A stretch of 11,681 bases of DNA from CAZAQB01 sp964487155 (GCA_964487155.1 CAZAQB010000103.1:1-11681); one strand, 5' to 3'; positions 1-6,590 are shown, counted from the first letter of the stretch. Numbers and translations: made by a program. The notes: a model not told the origin generated them from the letters alone.

Positions 1-254
1 GCGTCGGCCTGTGCCTGGGAGAGGCCCTCGAAGCGGATCTCCACCTCGGTGGCGGGAAGGCTCAAGGACCCCAGCCGGCGGCTGCCCTGGGGGCCCAGGG
101 TGATGTGGATGACGCCGGGGGGCCAGGGGATGGTGATCTCCGGGCCCTCGGCGCTGAACGCGGCGCCCTTCAGTGCCGGCGGCAGGCTGCGCAGGAACTC
201 GGCATGGGTGATGCCCATGGTGCGCCGCCAGGGGCTGGGAGCGGAGTCGTTCAT
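1..254 (-). CDS. Unrecognised small protein, N-terminal part only
   Basis: An open frame reads from an ATG at 254-252 to the window edge: 84 codons visible, C-terminus missing. The translation begins MNDSAPSPWRRTMGITHAEF and is soluble-looking, with no signal peptide or membrane segment. It alternates hydrophobic and polar residues in a beta-rich pattern (ITIPWPPGVIHITLG near residues 40-54, VEIRFEGLS near 71-79). An AAGG sits about 12 bases upstream as a weak ribosome site. It lies on the same strand as the aldehyde oxidoreductase operon but about 390 bases beyond its last gene, with a repeat element between, so operon membership is uncertain. I do not recognise the family and assign no function. 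Coding status is supported by clean amino-acid composition and proline/glycine placement; the opposite-strand frame over the same bases looks like a shadow. Confidence 0.6.
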   Translation of the reverse strand, partial: MNDSAPSPWRRTMGITHAEFLRSLPPALKGAAFSAEGPEITIPWPPGVIHITLGPQGSRRLGSLSLPATEVEIRFEGLSQAQAD

Positions 255-379
255 GGAGCTGACCTTGTCACAAGACCTCGCTGGACAGACCATCCGGCGT
301 TGCCTGGTTTGTCTGGGCGCCGAGCCGACATGGGTGCTTACCCCCGGCGCCGCCGAGTCTCGGCATTGCCTTGGATACG
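255..379. other. Noncoding spacer upstream of the small left-edge gene
   Basis: No gene is supported here. Two perfect short palindromes are visible. CTTGTCACAAG (264-274) lies just ahead of the small gene and could be an operator. GCCGAGTCTCGGC (352-364) sits next to the repeat element. No convincing -35/-10 pair was found for the minus-strand gene, and no terminator with a T-tract for the operon ending at 648. Confidence 0.4.
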
Positions 380-550
380 CCCGCCGTAGGCCCACGTTGC
401 GAAGAAACCTGGGGACCAGCGTCCAGCGCCATGGCGCTCGGCCCCGGGGCGCGTGCCCGGCCCAAGCTGAGGCACCCGGACCACCGCCCGATGGCACGTT
501 TCTTCGCAACGTGCCCTACGGCGGGCTTCGGTCGGCGCCGGGTGGAACCA
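380..550. repeat. REP/MITE-like nested inverted-repeat unit (solitary copy)
   Basis: Outer 10-base arms CCCGCCGTAG (380-389) and CTACGGCGGG (516-525) are exact reverse complements. They enclose two inner hairpins. The left one starts CCCACGTT (391-398) and is imperfect on its far side. The right one, GGCACGTT/AACGTGCC (493-500 with 508-515), is perfect around a TCTTCGC loop. The right flank (526 to about 550) resembles the right flanks of the copies near 6004 and 6357. The same unit occurs in the array at 5971-6382. It lies in the gap between the FAD reductase gene and the small left-edge gene, an intergenic site typical of REP-type elements. Confidence 0.85.
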
Positions 551-647
551 TCCTGAAGTTCTCGCGAAATTATTCGGTAACCATCCGCCGAGATAGGCAT
601 CGGCCCGCGGTGAGGCGAGGCGGCAGTGACCACCCTCGGCGGGCCAT

Positions 648-1916
648 TCAATTGGGCAGCCTGGCCTCGGGGGTGTGGAAGGTCTGGGTGGAGCCCAGGT
701 AGGCCACCATGATGCCGGTGGGATCCTGCATCAGGTCCTGCTTGTGGCGCCCCAGGCGGATGCGGCCCTGGATCAGGCCGCGCAGCACCCCCACGTGCTC
801 GGTCCAGCCGAGGCTGCAGGCCCCCACCAGCACGTCGTCGTCGAACTGCAGGTTCAGGTAGCGGTAGCGCTCCGGGTCGTGGAGCTCGGCGCTGTCGCCG
901 CCCTCGCTGCCCATCCACAGGCCGAAGGACGCCGAGATCAGGCCCAGGGTGTCCAGCACGTTCATGTTCAGGCTGCCGACGTGGCTGGCGTTGCCGCCGG
1001 CCATGTTGGTCGCGGCGATGCGGCCGTGGTCGGCGGCCACCGGCTGGATGGCGTGCACCGAGTACTCGCCAGTGGAGAGGTCCCGGCTGCGGGCCACGTC
1101 GCCGGCGGCGTAGATGTGCGGGTCGCTGGAGCGCATGTGAGCATCCACCAGCACGCCGCCGTCCATTTCCAGGCCGGTGTCCTCCAGGCATTCGGTGTTG
1201 GGCTTGACGCCGGTGGCGGAGATCACCAGCGCCGCCTCCAGAGTGTCGCCGTTGTCGAGGCGCACATTCAGGCCGTCACCGGCCTCGCTGATCTCCTCCA
1301 CCCGGGTGGAGGTGAGCACCGTGACGCCCTTGGACTGGCACCAGTGCTTGAGCATGCCGCCGGCGGTGGCGTTCATCATGCGCGGCACCATGCGGTCTTC
1401 CATTTCCACCACGGTCAGCTTCACGCCCCGCTGCACCAGGGACTCCAGGATGATGCAGCCGATGAAGCCGGCGCCCATCAGCACCACATGGGAGCCGGGC
1501 TGGGCCCGCTCGGCGATGCGCCGGCCGTGCTCCAGGGTCCAGCAGGGCACCACGCCCGGCAGGTCCACGCCGGGGATGGGCGGCGAGGCCGGCCGTGAGC
1601 CGGTGGCTACCAGCAGCCGGTCGTAGGCCAGCGTCTCGCCGCCGGCCAGCCGGACCTGGCGGGCGTCGCGGTCCACCCGCTCGGCCCGGCCCTGGCGCAG
1701 CTCGATGCCCTGGGACTGGTAATGACCGTCGGACTTGCGAAGGTAGGTGCCCGGCTCGTCGATGTTGCCCACCAGCAGGTAGGGCAGGGCCATGCGGGAG
1801 TAGGGGGGCTCGGGTTCGTCCCCCAGCAGGGTGATCCGGGCGTCCGGGTCGAGCTGGCGCAGGTGCTCGGCGGCGATCACCCCCGCCGGCCCGGCGCCGA
1901 TGATGACATGCTGCAT
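648..1916 (-). CDS. aorC: FAD/NAD(P)-binding oxidoreductase subunit of the aldehyde oxidoreductase complex
   Basis: This 422-residue protein is a two-dinucleotide-fold flavoprotein of the Pyr_redox_2 type. The FAD motif GAGPAG is at residues 7-12, ATG at 104-106, the NAD(P) motif GAGFIG at 148-153, and the second FAD contact YAAGDVA around 269-275. The C-terminal third is not a dimerisation domain I recognise and probably contacts partner subunits. Start choice: ATG at 1916 puts the FAD motif right at the N-terminus and has GAGGGAG (1923-1929) seven bases upstream. A longer in-frame extension would read through the upstream hairpin and adds only low-complexity residues. It is the last gene of the run, 76 bases after the catalytic subunit. 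In the Aromatoleum AorABC complex the matching subunit exchanges electrons with NAD; that role here is inferred from family and order. Confidence 0.88.
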   Translation of the reverse strand: MQHVIIGAGPAGVIAAEHLRQLDPDARITLLGDEPEPPYSRMALPYLLVGNIDEPGTYLRKSDGHYQSQGIELRQGRAERVDRDARQVRLAGGETLAYDRLLVATGSRPASPPIPGVDLPGVVPCWTLEHGRRIAERAQPGSHVVLMGAGFIGCIILESLVQRGVKLTVVEMEDRMVPRMMNATAGGMLKHWCQSKGVTVLTSTRVEEISEAGDGLNVRLDNGDTLEAALVISATGVKPNTECLEDTGLEMDGGVLVDAHMRSSDPHIYAAGDVARSRDLSTGEYSVHAIQPVAADHGRIAATNMAGGNASHVGSLNMNVLDTLGLISASFGLWMGSEGGDSAELHDPERYRYLNLQFDDDVLVGACSLGWTEHVGVLRGLIQGRIRLGRHKQDLMQDPTGIMVAYLGSTQTFHTPEARLPN

Positions 1917-1935
1917 GATGGGCTCCCTCGAAGGG

Positions 1936-1969
1936 CACCGGGGCCGCGGCGCATCGCCGGGCCCCGGTG
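1936..1969 (-). promoter_or_regulatory. Very stable intercistronic hairpin before the FAD subunit gene
   Basis: Arms CACCGGGGCC (1936-1945) and GGCCCCGGTG (1960-1969) are perfect 10-base complements. A second stem continues inward, CGGCG (1947-1951) with CGCCG (1955-1959), closing on a 3-base loop, with only G1946 bulged. It lies between the catalytic-subunit stop and the ribosome site of the next gene, six bases from it. No T-tract follows on the minus strand, so it is not a standard rho-independent terminator. An mRNA-stability or translation-tuning role is inferred. Confidence 0.75.
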
Positions 1970-1992
1970 GTGGTGGGCATGGCCGGGCGGCG

Positions 1993-3843
1993 CTAGAGAC
2001 CCAGGCGCCGGCGGGTCTCCGGCGTCGGCACACCCTCCGGCGACCAGCCGCGGAGCTGGTAGTACTCCGGCAGCATCTGCTCCAGGTCGTTGCCCCGGCC
2101 CTTGGCGGGGCCGGTCTTGGCGGCCTCCTTGAGCAGCCGCTTGGGCAGGGTGTCGTCCTTGCCGGTGAGCCCGGCCGCCAGGTTGAAGTCGCGCTCCATG
2201 TTCCAGATGCGCTCGCCCAGCTCCAGCATGTTCTCGGCGGTCCACTCGCCCTCGCAGGCGGCGTCCACCTGGGGGGCGATGTTCTCCAGCGTCCAGGCGA
2301 AGGTGGTGAACAGGCACAGCCCGGAGGAGTCCACTGCCGCGGTGGCGTCCTGGAAGGCCTTCACCAGCCCGGCCTTGCCGTCGGTCACCAGCGGGTCGGT
2401 CTTCTCCGGGATGCCCAGCACCTCCGAGGCCACCGTGTAGCCCCGCAGGTGGCAGGCGCCGCGGTTGGAGGTGGCGTAGGCGAGGCCCATGCCCTGGATG
2501 CCGCGCGGGTCGTAGGCCGGGAACTCCTGGCTCTTGACGGTCATGGACAGATCCGGCTCGCCGTACTTCTCGCACAGCCGCCGGGAGCCCAGCCCCAGAT
2601 CCTTGCCGAAGCCCTCGCCGCGGGCGGTCACCTCGGCGGCCCAGGCAAGCGCCTTGGAATCACCGAACTTCAGCTCCATGCCGCCGGTGTCGGCGGTGGT
2701 GATCCTGCCCTGCTCGAACAGCTCCATGGCGGCCGCCACGGTGGAGCCGAAGGAGATCGGGTCCATGCCGTCCTCGTTGCAGAGGAAGTTCACGTAGGTG
2801 AGGGTGTCGAGGTCGTCCACCCCGGTGTCCGGGCCCAGCGCCCAGGCCGCCTCGTACTCCAGGCCGCCGGAGGCGCCCCAGTACTGGGGCTTGTTCTCCA
2901 CCGTGAAGTGGCCCTGGTCGATGGTGGAGATGCGCCCGCAGGCGATGGTGCAGGCGAAACAGGCGGCGTTGGTGGTGAGGTTGGGCCGGCCGTCGGTGGG
3001 GCGCTTCTCGTGCATGGCCTCGCCGGAGACCTTGCTCGCCCCCTCGAACTGCACGTCCTTCATGTTGCGGGTGGGCAGCGCCCCCACCTCGTTGATCACG
3101 TTCATCAGCACCTGGGTGCCGTAGGTGGGCAGGCCCTCGCCGGTGACGGCGTTCTCGGCCAGCACCTTCTTGCCGTCGTTGACCGCCTGCATGAAGCGCT
3201 TCGGATCCTTGATGTTGCCCACGCCCTTGGTGCCGCGCACGGCGACGGCCTTGAGGTTCTTGGAGGCCATCACGGTGCCCACGCCGGAGCGCCCGGCGGC
3301 CCGGTGCATGTCGTTGATGACCCCGGAGTACAGGCAGCCGGCCTCGGCGGAGCGGCCAATGGTGGCCACCCGCAGCTGCGGATCCTGGTGCTTCTTGTGG
3401 AGCAGTTCGTCGGTCTCCCAGACCGACTTGCCCCACAGGTCGTCCGCCGGGCGCAGCTCCGCCTTCTCGTTCTCTATGTACAGGTATACCGGCTTCGGGG
3501 AGGCGCCCTCGAAGATGATCATGTCCCAGCCGGCGTTCTTCAACTCGGCGCCGATGAAGCCGCCGGAGTTGGAGCAGGCGATGGCCCCGGTTAGCGGGCC
3601 CTTGGTGACCACCGAGTAGCGCCCGCCCGTGGCGGCCATGGTGCCGGTCAGGGGGCCGGTGGTCATGATCAGCTTGTTCTCGGCGGAGAGGGGATCGACC
3701 TTGGGGTCCACCTCTTCCACGAAGTACTTGGTGGCGAGCCCGCGCTGCCCCAGGTAGCGCTCGGCCCACTCCATGTTGAGGGGTTCGCGGCTGATGGTGC
3801 CCTCGCTGAGGTTCACCCGCATCACATTGCGTGTCCAGGCCAT
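1993..3843 (-). CDS. aorB: Tungsten (or molybdenum) aldehyde ferredoxin oxidoreductase, catalytic subunit
   Basis: This 616-residue protein is full length for the AOR family (about 600-620). It oxidises aldehydes to carboxylic acids at a bis-pterin tungsten centre in the cytoplasm. The N-terminal AOR domain shows NKLIMTTGPLTGTMA (57-70) and SNSGGFIGAELKNAGWD (91-107). The [4Fe-4S] ligands are CxxCxxxC at C295, C298 and C302, with the fourth at C510 in DSSGLC (505-510), the family's DxxGLC pterin motif. The other pterin-side motif is NEDGMD (356-361). H465 in RGACHLRG and the EYE at 329-331 fit the active-site His and Glu of the archaeal enzyme. Start: ATG at 3843 with GGGAGGA just upstream; longer reading overlaps the ferredoxin gene. 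It begins 20 bases after that gene. Metal identity is inferred from family and neighbours, not seen. Confidence 0.93.
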   Translation of the reverse strand: MAWTRNVMRVNLSEGTISREPLNMEWAERYLGQRGLATKYFVEEVDPKVDPLSAENKLIMTTGPLTGTMAATGGRYSVVTKGPLTGAIACSNSGGFIGAELKNAGWDMIIFEGASPKPVYLYIENEKAELRPADDLWGKSVWETDELLHKKHQDPQLRVATIGRSAEAGCLYSGVINDMHRAAGRSGVGTVMASKNLKAVAVRGTKGVGNIKDPKRFMQAVNDGKKVLAENAVTGEGLPTYGTQVLMNVINEVGALPTRNMKDVQFEGASKVSGEAMHEKRPTDGRPNLTTNAACFACTIACGRISTIDQGHFTVENKPQYWGASGGLEYEAAWALGPDTGVDDLDTLTYVNFLCNEDGMDPISFGSTVAAAMELFEQGRITTADTGGMELKFGDSKALAWAAEVTARGEGFGKDLGLGSRRLCEKYGEPDLSMTVKSQEFPAYDPRGIQGMGLAYATSNRGACHLRGYTVASEVLGIPEKTDPLVTDGKAGLVKAFQDATAAVDSSGLCLFTTFAWTLENIAPQVDAACEGEWTAENMLELGERIWNMERDFNLAAGLTGKDDTLPKRLLKEAAKTGPAKGRGNDLEQMLPEYYQLRGWSPEGVPTPETRRRLGL

Positions 3844-3863
3844 GGTGTTCGTCCTCCCGGCTT

Positions 3864-4361
3864 TCAGCTGCGGGGCGCAGAGGTCTGCGCCTGGGTGGCG
3901 GAATTCAGGCCCTGGGCGGCCCAGGCGCGCATGCGGTCGAACCCCAGCTGGCTGGAATCGACGTAGGTGATGGCGTCGGTGGGGCAGGCCTTGGCGCACT
4001 CCGGATCGCCGCCGCACAGGTCGCACTTGATGACCTTGCCGCTGTCCGGGTTGTAGTTCACGGTGCCGAACGGGCAGGCGATGGTGCACACCTTGCAGCC
4101 CACGCAGACGTCTTCGAGCACGTCCTTGGAGCCGGTTTCCCGGTTGTAGACGATGGCCTCCACCGGGCAGGCGTGCAGGCACCAGGCCTCGTCGCACTGG
4201 GTGCAGGTGTAGGGGGCGTAGCGCCCTTCGTGGTGGAAGGTGAAGACCTTGATGCGGGACTTCGCCGGGTTGAACACGCCCTCGTTCTCGTAGGAACAGG
4301 CCATTTCGCACTGCAGGCACCCCGTGCATTTCATGGGGTCGATGTTCAGCGCTTTCTGCAT
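3864..4361 (-). CDS. aorA: Four-cluster ferredoxin-like subunit of the aldehyde oxidoreductase
   Basis: This 165-residue electron-transfer protein is of the HycB/DMSO-reductase-B type. It carries 16 cysteines in four groups: 12/15/18/22, 53/56/61/65, 86/89/92/96 and 113/116/122/126. All are followed by or close to proline as in [4Fe-4S] ferredoxins, enough for four clusters. No signal peptide, so cytoplasmic. Residues 135-165 form a cysteine-free C-terminal tail with a helical stretch (FDRMRAWAAQGLNSA). In Aromatoleum AorA such a tail is reported to link protomers into a filament; whether this one does is inference. Start: ATG at 4361 preceded by GAGGAGGAG. It sits 108 bases after the MoaD-like gene and 20 before the catalytic subunit, so it is co-transcribed with its partner. 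Confidence 0.92.
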   Translation of the reverse strand: MQKALNIDPMKCTGCLQCEMACSYENEGVFNPAKSRIKVFTFHHEGRYAPYTCTQCDEAWCLHACPVEAIVYNRETGSKDVLEDVCVGCKVCTIACPFGTVNYNPDSGKVIKCDLCGGDPECAKACPTDAITYVDSSQLGFDRMRAWAAQGLNSATQAQTSAPRS

Positions 4362-4424
4362 TGGGTCTCCTCCTCACAGCAGATAAACGTCCCACGGGGT
4401 TAGCGAATGCGCCGCCCCGGGTGT

Positions 4425-4449
4425 GGCAGCCGGCCCGACGCCGGCTGCC
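4425..4449 (-). promoter_or_regulatory. Perfect hairpin between the MoaD-like and ferredoxin genes
   Basis: GGCAGCCGGC (4425-4434) and GCCGGCTGCC (4440-4449) form an uninterrupted 10-base-pair stem around a 5-base loop. It starts about 20 bases after the MoaD-like stop codon. No T-tract follows on the minus strand, so termination is unlikely to be intrinsic. It may be an mRNA processing or stability element. Together with the hairpin at 1936-1969 it brackets the ferredoxin and catalytic-subunit genes. Confidence 0.7.
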
Positions 4450-4469
4450 GGCCTCTTCTGCGGTGCCGG

Positions 4470-4721
4470 TCAGCCGCCGGCCACCGGCGGGAAGATGGCC
4501 AGTTCCTCGCCCTCCTCCAATGGCCTGCGGCCCCGCTCGTCGGGGGCCACATAGACCCCGTTAATGACCACCAGGTGAGCCATCTTCTCGGGTACATGCA
4601 TCCGCCGTACCACATCCAGGGGAGTGGTCCCGTCCGGCACTTCGATGCGCACGATGTTGCCTTCCGCCTCAGGGGGGAGGTGCTTGGAGAGGGATGCGAA
4701 CAGCTTCACGGTGATCTGCAT
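4470..4721 (-). CDS. moaD: MoaD/ThiS-family sulfur carrier, probably for the tungsten-pterin cofactor
   Basis: This 83-residue protein has a ubiquitin-like beta-grasp pattern: MQITVKLFASLSKHLP at the N-terminus, a central helix TPLDVVRRMHVP (33-44), VVINGVYV (51-58) and ELAIFPPVAGG (73-83). It ends in Gly-Gly, the residues that are adenylated and thiocarboxylated by a MoeB-type enzyme so that sulfur can be transferred to precursor Z. Length is normal for MoaD. ATG at 4721 is chosen because it aligns with the family N-terminus; the frame stays open upstream but the extra residues look noncoding. The ribosome site is weak. It is the first gene of the aldehyde oxidoreductase run. A dedicated MoaD copy beside AOR genes is a known arrangement and suggests a cofactor supply tuned to this enzyme. 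No MoaE, MoeB or transporter genes are visible. Confidence 0.88.
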   Translation of the reverse strand: MQITVKLFASLSKHLPPEAEGNIVRIEVPDGTTPLDVVRRMHVPEKMAHLVVINGVYVAPDERGRRPLEEGEELAIFPPVAGG

Positions 4722-4751
4722 GGGAGGGCTGCCAAGTGCGGGTGCGGACAG

Positions 4752-4794
4752 GATATGCAGGATTTTCGCAATCCCCGTCAAGTTGCGCCGCAAC
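4752..4794 (-). promoter_or_regulatory. Candidate promoter and operator of the moaD-aor operon
   Basis: Read on the minus strand, TTGACG (4776-4781) is followed after 18 bases by CATATC (4752-4757), a fair -35 with a poor -10. Directly upstream of the -35 is a perfect 13-base palindrome, GTTGCGCCGCAAC (4782-4794), placed where a regulator could act. The -10 match is weak, so an activator-dependent promoter or a different start is possible. Confidence 0.35.
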
Positions 4795-4913
4795 GTGGAG
4801 GGAGAGCGCAGGGAAGATCCTTGCGGAGTATTCCCGACGGCGCAGCGCCTCCGCCGCTCCGGGGGACGTGGCCATGGCCGATGGCGCGCGGGATGGGGTG
4901 GCGGCGTGGCAGT

Positions 4914-4959
4914 CTGTCCCGTTGGCGGGACAGCGCTGTAACGGGGTTGCACCGTGCAA
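4914..4959. promoter_or_regulatory. Two perfect palindromes between tacT and the moaD-aor operon
   Basis: CTGTCCCGTTGGCGGGACAG (4914-4933) has 8-base perfect arms. TTGCACCGTGCAA (4947-4959) is a perfect 6+1+6 palindrome 20 bases from the tacT stop. Neither is followed by a T-tract on the minus strand. They could be upstream activator sites for the operon starting at 4721 or transcript-end hairpins of tacAT. The sequence alone does not decide. The rest of 4795-4913 shows nothing further. Confidence 0.45.
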
Positions 4960-4979
4960 GACAACCGGCGCGTCCCAAT

Positions 4980-5483
4980 TCAGCTCAACAAGCTCTTGAG
5001 ATCCTTGAGCATCAGGAACAAGTGATACGGATCGGTAGGGCTGGGCTCGAATTCCCAGGACTCGTACCAGCGCCGAGCCGCATCGTCCTTGGCATGCACC
5101 AGCAGGCAACGCATGCCGGCGATGTCGGCGGCCTGTGCCGTGCGCAGCAGCGCATCCTTGAGTAACGCCTGGCCCAGGCCCCGGCGCTGATGTTCCTTGT
5201 CCACCGCGAGCCGGGCCAGGATCATGACCGGCACCGGGTGACGCGCCAGGCCCTTCGTCCCCCTCGCAGGTGCGGCTTGCGGATCGACACTGCCGACGGC
5301 GAGGCTGTAGAAGCCGACCACCACCTCACCCTGGCAGCAGACATGGGTCTGCGCGCTGTTGGCCTTCTGGTTGACGAGCGCGTAGCGCTGCAGGAACTGG
5401 TTCAGCGCGGCCTGGCCGCAGTCGAAAGTATCGGTCTGATCCGCCGCCGCGAGCTTGCGAACGGGTGCGTAGGCAACGGTCAA
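4980..5483 (-). CDS. tacT: TacT-like GNAT acetyltransferase toxin
   Basis: This 167-residue GNAT-fold toxin belongs to a type II toxin-antitoxin pair. Family members acetylate the amino group of aminoacyl-tRNA and block translation. Visible features are FDCGQAALNQFLQRYA (20-35), typical of the family N-terminus; the strand VMILARLAVDKEHQRRGLG (86-104) ending in the acetyl-CoA-binding QRRGLG loop; and RWYESWEFEPSP (138-149), where Y140 falls at the position of the catalytic tyrosine of TacT. The start overlaps the antitoxin stop by four bases (5480-5483), which implies translational coupling. All key residues are present, so the toxin looks intact. Which tRNA it attacks cannot be read from the sequence. 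Confidence 0.92.
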   Translation of the reverse strand: MTVAYAPVRKLAAADQTDTFDCGQAALNQFLQRYALVNQKANSAQTHVCCQGEVVVGFYSLAVGSVDPQAAPARGTKGLARHPVPVMILARLAVDKEHQRRGLGQALLKDALLRTAQAADIAGMRCLLVHAKDDAARRWYESWEFEPSPTDPYHLFLMLKDLKSLLS

Positions 5484-5758
5484 TCCAGCACTCCGGGTTC
5501 ACGCAGCAGCTTCTTCAAGCGCGGCTTGGCTTTCACCGGCCGATCCAGCGCTTCCTGGAACGCCTGCCATTGCGCCTCGTCCAGCACGAAATGGCGACGA
5601 TCCGCCAGCGTCTGCGCGGCCGCCGTCACTCCCGCGTCGAGCAGAAACTCGCTGACGTTCTTGTGGCAGGCGCGCGCTGCTTCCTGCAGCAGTTGCTTGA
5701 CCGGCGTGCTTGCACGGACGTCAATGCGTTCGCTCTTGGAAAGATTCGGGGCGCTCAT
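5480..5758 (-). CDS. tacA: TacA-like DUF1778 ribbon-helix-helix antitoxin
   Basis: This 92-residue DUF1778-family antitoxin neutralises the downstream acetyltransferase and represses the shared promoter. The N-terminus has the ribbon strand SERIDVRAS (9-17), helix one (about 18-31) and helix two starting NVSEFLLDAG (34-43). The C-terminal half (HFVLDEAQWQAFQEALDRP, 56-74, plus the basic KPRLKKLL) is the usual toxin-wrapping segment of this family. ATG at 5758 is preceded by GGAGGGA (5764-5770). It comes first, with the toxin overlapping its stop, the standard order for this module. The operator palindrome in its promoter fits autorepression by the antitoxin or the complex. Confidence 0.93.
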   Translation of the reverse strand: MSAPNLSKSERIDVRASTPVKQLLQEAARACHKNVSEFLLDAGVTAAAQTLADRRHFVLDEAQWQAFQEALDRPVKAKPRLKKLLREPGVLD

Positions 5759-5787
5759 GAATGTCCCTCCGGACGTTGGATGCCCTC

Positions 5788-5817
5788 ATCATAGTTGTCC
5801 GGACAATGTCGTTACAA
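5788..5817 (-). promoter_or_regulatory. tacAT promoter with operator palindrome in the spacer
   Basis: On the minus strand, -35 TTGTAA (5812-5817) and -10 TATGAT (5788-5793) are separated by 18 bases. The spacer holds the perfect 12-base palindrome TTGTCCGGACAA (5795-5806). Related half-sites (TGTCC at 5762, GGAC at 5771) lie downstream over the ribosome site. A repressor on the palindrome would block RNA polymerase directly, as expected for ribbon-helix-helix autoregulation. Confidence 0.72.
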
Positions 5818-5970
5818 GCCGTTCATTGTCTCGGCCCTCGTTCATGCACGGGCGTTCCCGTTTCGGTTCGGCGGTCCTGATCATGTCTCTGTCTCAGTTG
5901 GCCGGCTGATCAAGGCTCGGCGGCAGCCGGTAGGTCGGCTGCTCCCGGCAGCCGACATCTTGCCCCCGGT

Positions 5971-6382
5971 GGCACGTTTCTTCGCAACGTGCCCTACGGC
6001 GGGCTCCGGTCGCCGCCTGCGGTGCAGACCCCCGCCGTAGACCCACGTTGCGAAGAAACGTGGGGGCCGGCGTAGCCAGCGCCAGGACGCCAGTCCCCGG
6101 GCCCGCGTGCCCGAACCGATCCGCGGTAACCATCCCACCGCCCCGATGGCAGGTTTCTTCGCAACCTGCCCTACGGCGGGTTTCGGTCGCCGCCTGCGGT
6201 GGACCCTGCCGCCGTAGACCCACGTTGCGAAGAAACGTGGGAGCCAGCGTAGCAAACGCCAGGGTGCCAATCGCCGGGCCCGCGGGCCCGCAACGATCCG
6301 CGGTACCGGTGCCATTGCCCGATGGCAGGTTTCTCCGCAACCTGCCCTACGGCGGGCTTCGCTCGGCGCCGGGCGGGATCCC
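5971..6382. repeat. Array of alternating REP-like hairpins, about 177-base period
   Basis: Five hairpins alternate in orientation: 5971-5993, 6042-6064, 6148-6170, 6219-6241 and 6324-6346. Stems differ (GGCACGTT/AACGTGCC, CCCACGTT/AACGTGGG, GGCAGGTT/AACCTGCC) but always pair fully, while the loop (TCTTCGC or its complement) is nearly constant. Each hairpin has a conserved tail, CTACGGCGGG, or CCGCCGTAG in the opposite orientation. Two complete nested units (6031-6180 and 6209-6355) follow a lone right half at 5971. Same-orientation hairpins are 176-177 bases apart. Frames through this stretch encode the repeat itself and are not genes. This resembles bacterial interspersed mosaic elements built from REPs; no RAYT transposase gene is in the window. 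Confidence 0.88.
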
Positions 6383-6590
6383 CACCCCGCGCTCCGGCGT
6401 GCCGGATTTTGTAAACACCCGCTCAGCGAAGCGCGCTTATCGGTTTTTTTACAGAACAGTGCGTCGGTAATTGCCGCGGTGCCACCCCTGTCCGACGCAG
6501 GAATCAAAGACATAGGTGGAGGAAGCGTCCGGAAAGCCGTGCGCGTGACAGGCAGCGACGTCGTTTCGGCCAAGACCGGGCGGCTCAAAG
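6383..6590. other. Noncoding stretch upstream of the sigma-54 promoter
   Basis: No gene is supported. The main feature is a spaced inverted repeat, TGTAAA (6410-6415) and TTTACA (6448-6453), with CACC and GGTT continuing the symmetry imperfectly. Its half-sites resemble the TTTTACA half of the box at 6591. A T-run at 6444-6450 (CGGTTTTTTT) follows a GC-rich segment, but I see no clean stem that would make it a terminator. Confidence 0.4.

Noticed and set aside
49..702. Plus-strand frame across the left edge
   Set aside because: It overlaps the better-supported minus-strand small gene and the repeat element, has no ribosome site or family motif, and ends inside the FAD gene.
1831..3594. Long plus-strand open frame opposite the catalytic subunit
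   Set aside because: It is antisense to a gene with clear family motifs; its composition is dominated by G, A, V, H and L as expected for the complement of GC-rich codons, and it has no recognisable motif.
5971..6382. Possible CRISPR array
   Set aside because: Repeats alternate in orientation, the intervening segments are themselves similar to one another, and no cas genes are present.
6444..6450. T-run as a rho-independent terminator
   Set aside because: No stable stem immediately precedes the T-run, and no gene ends nearby on the plus strand.
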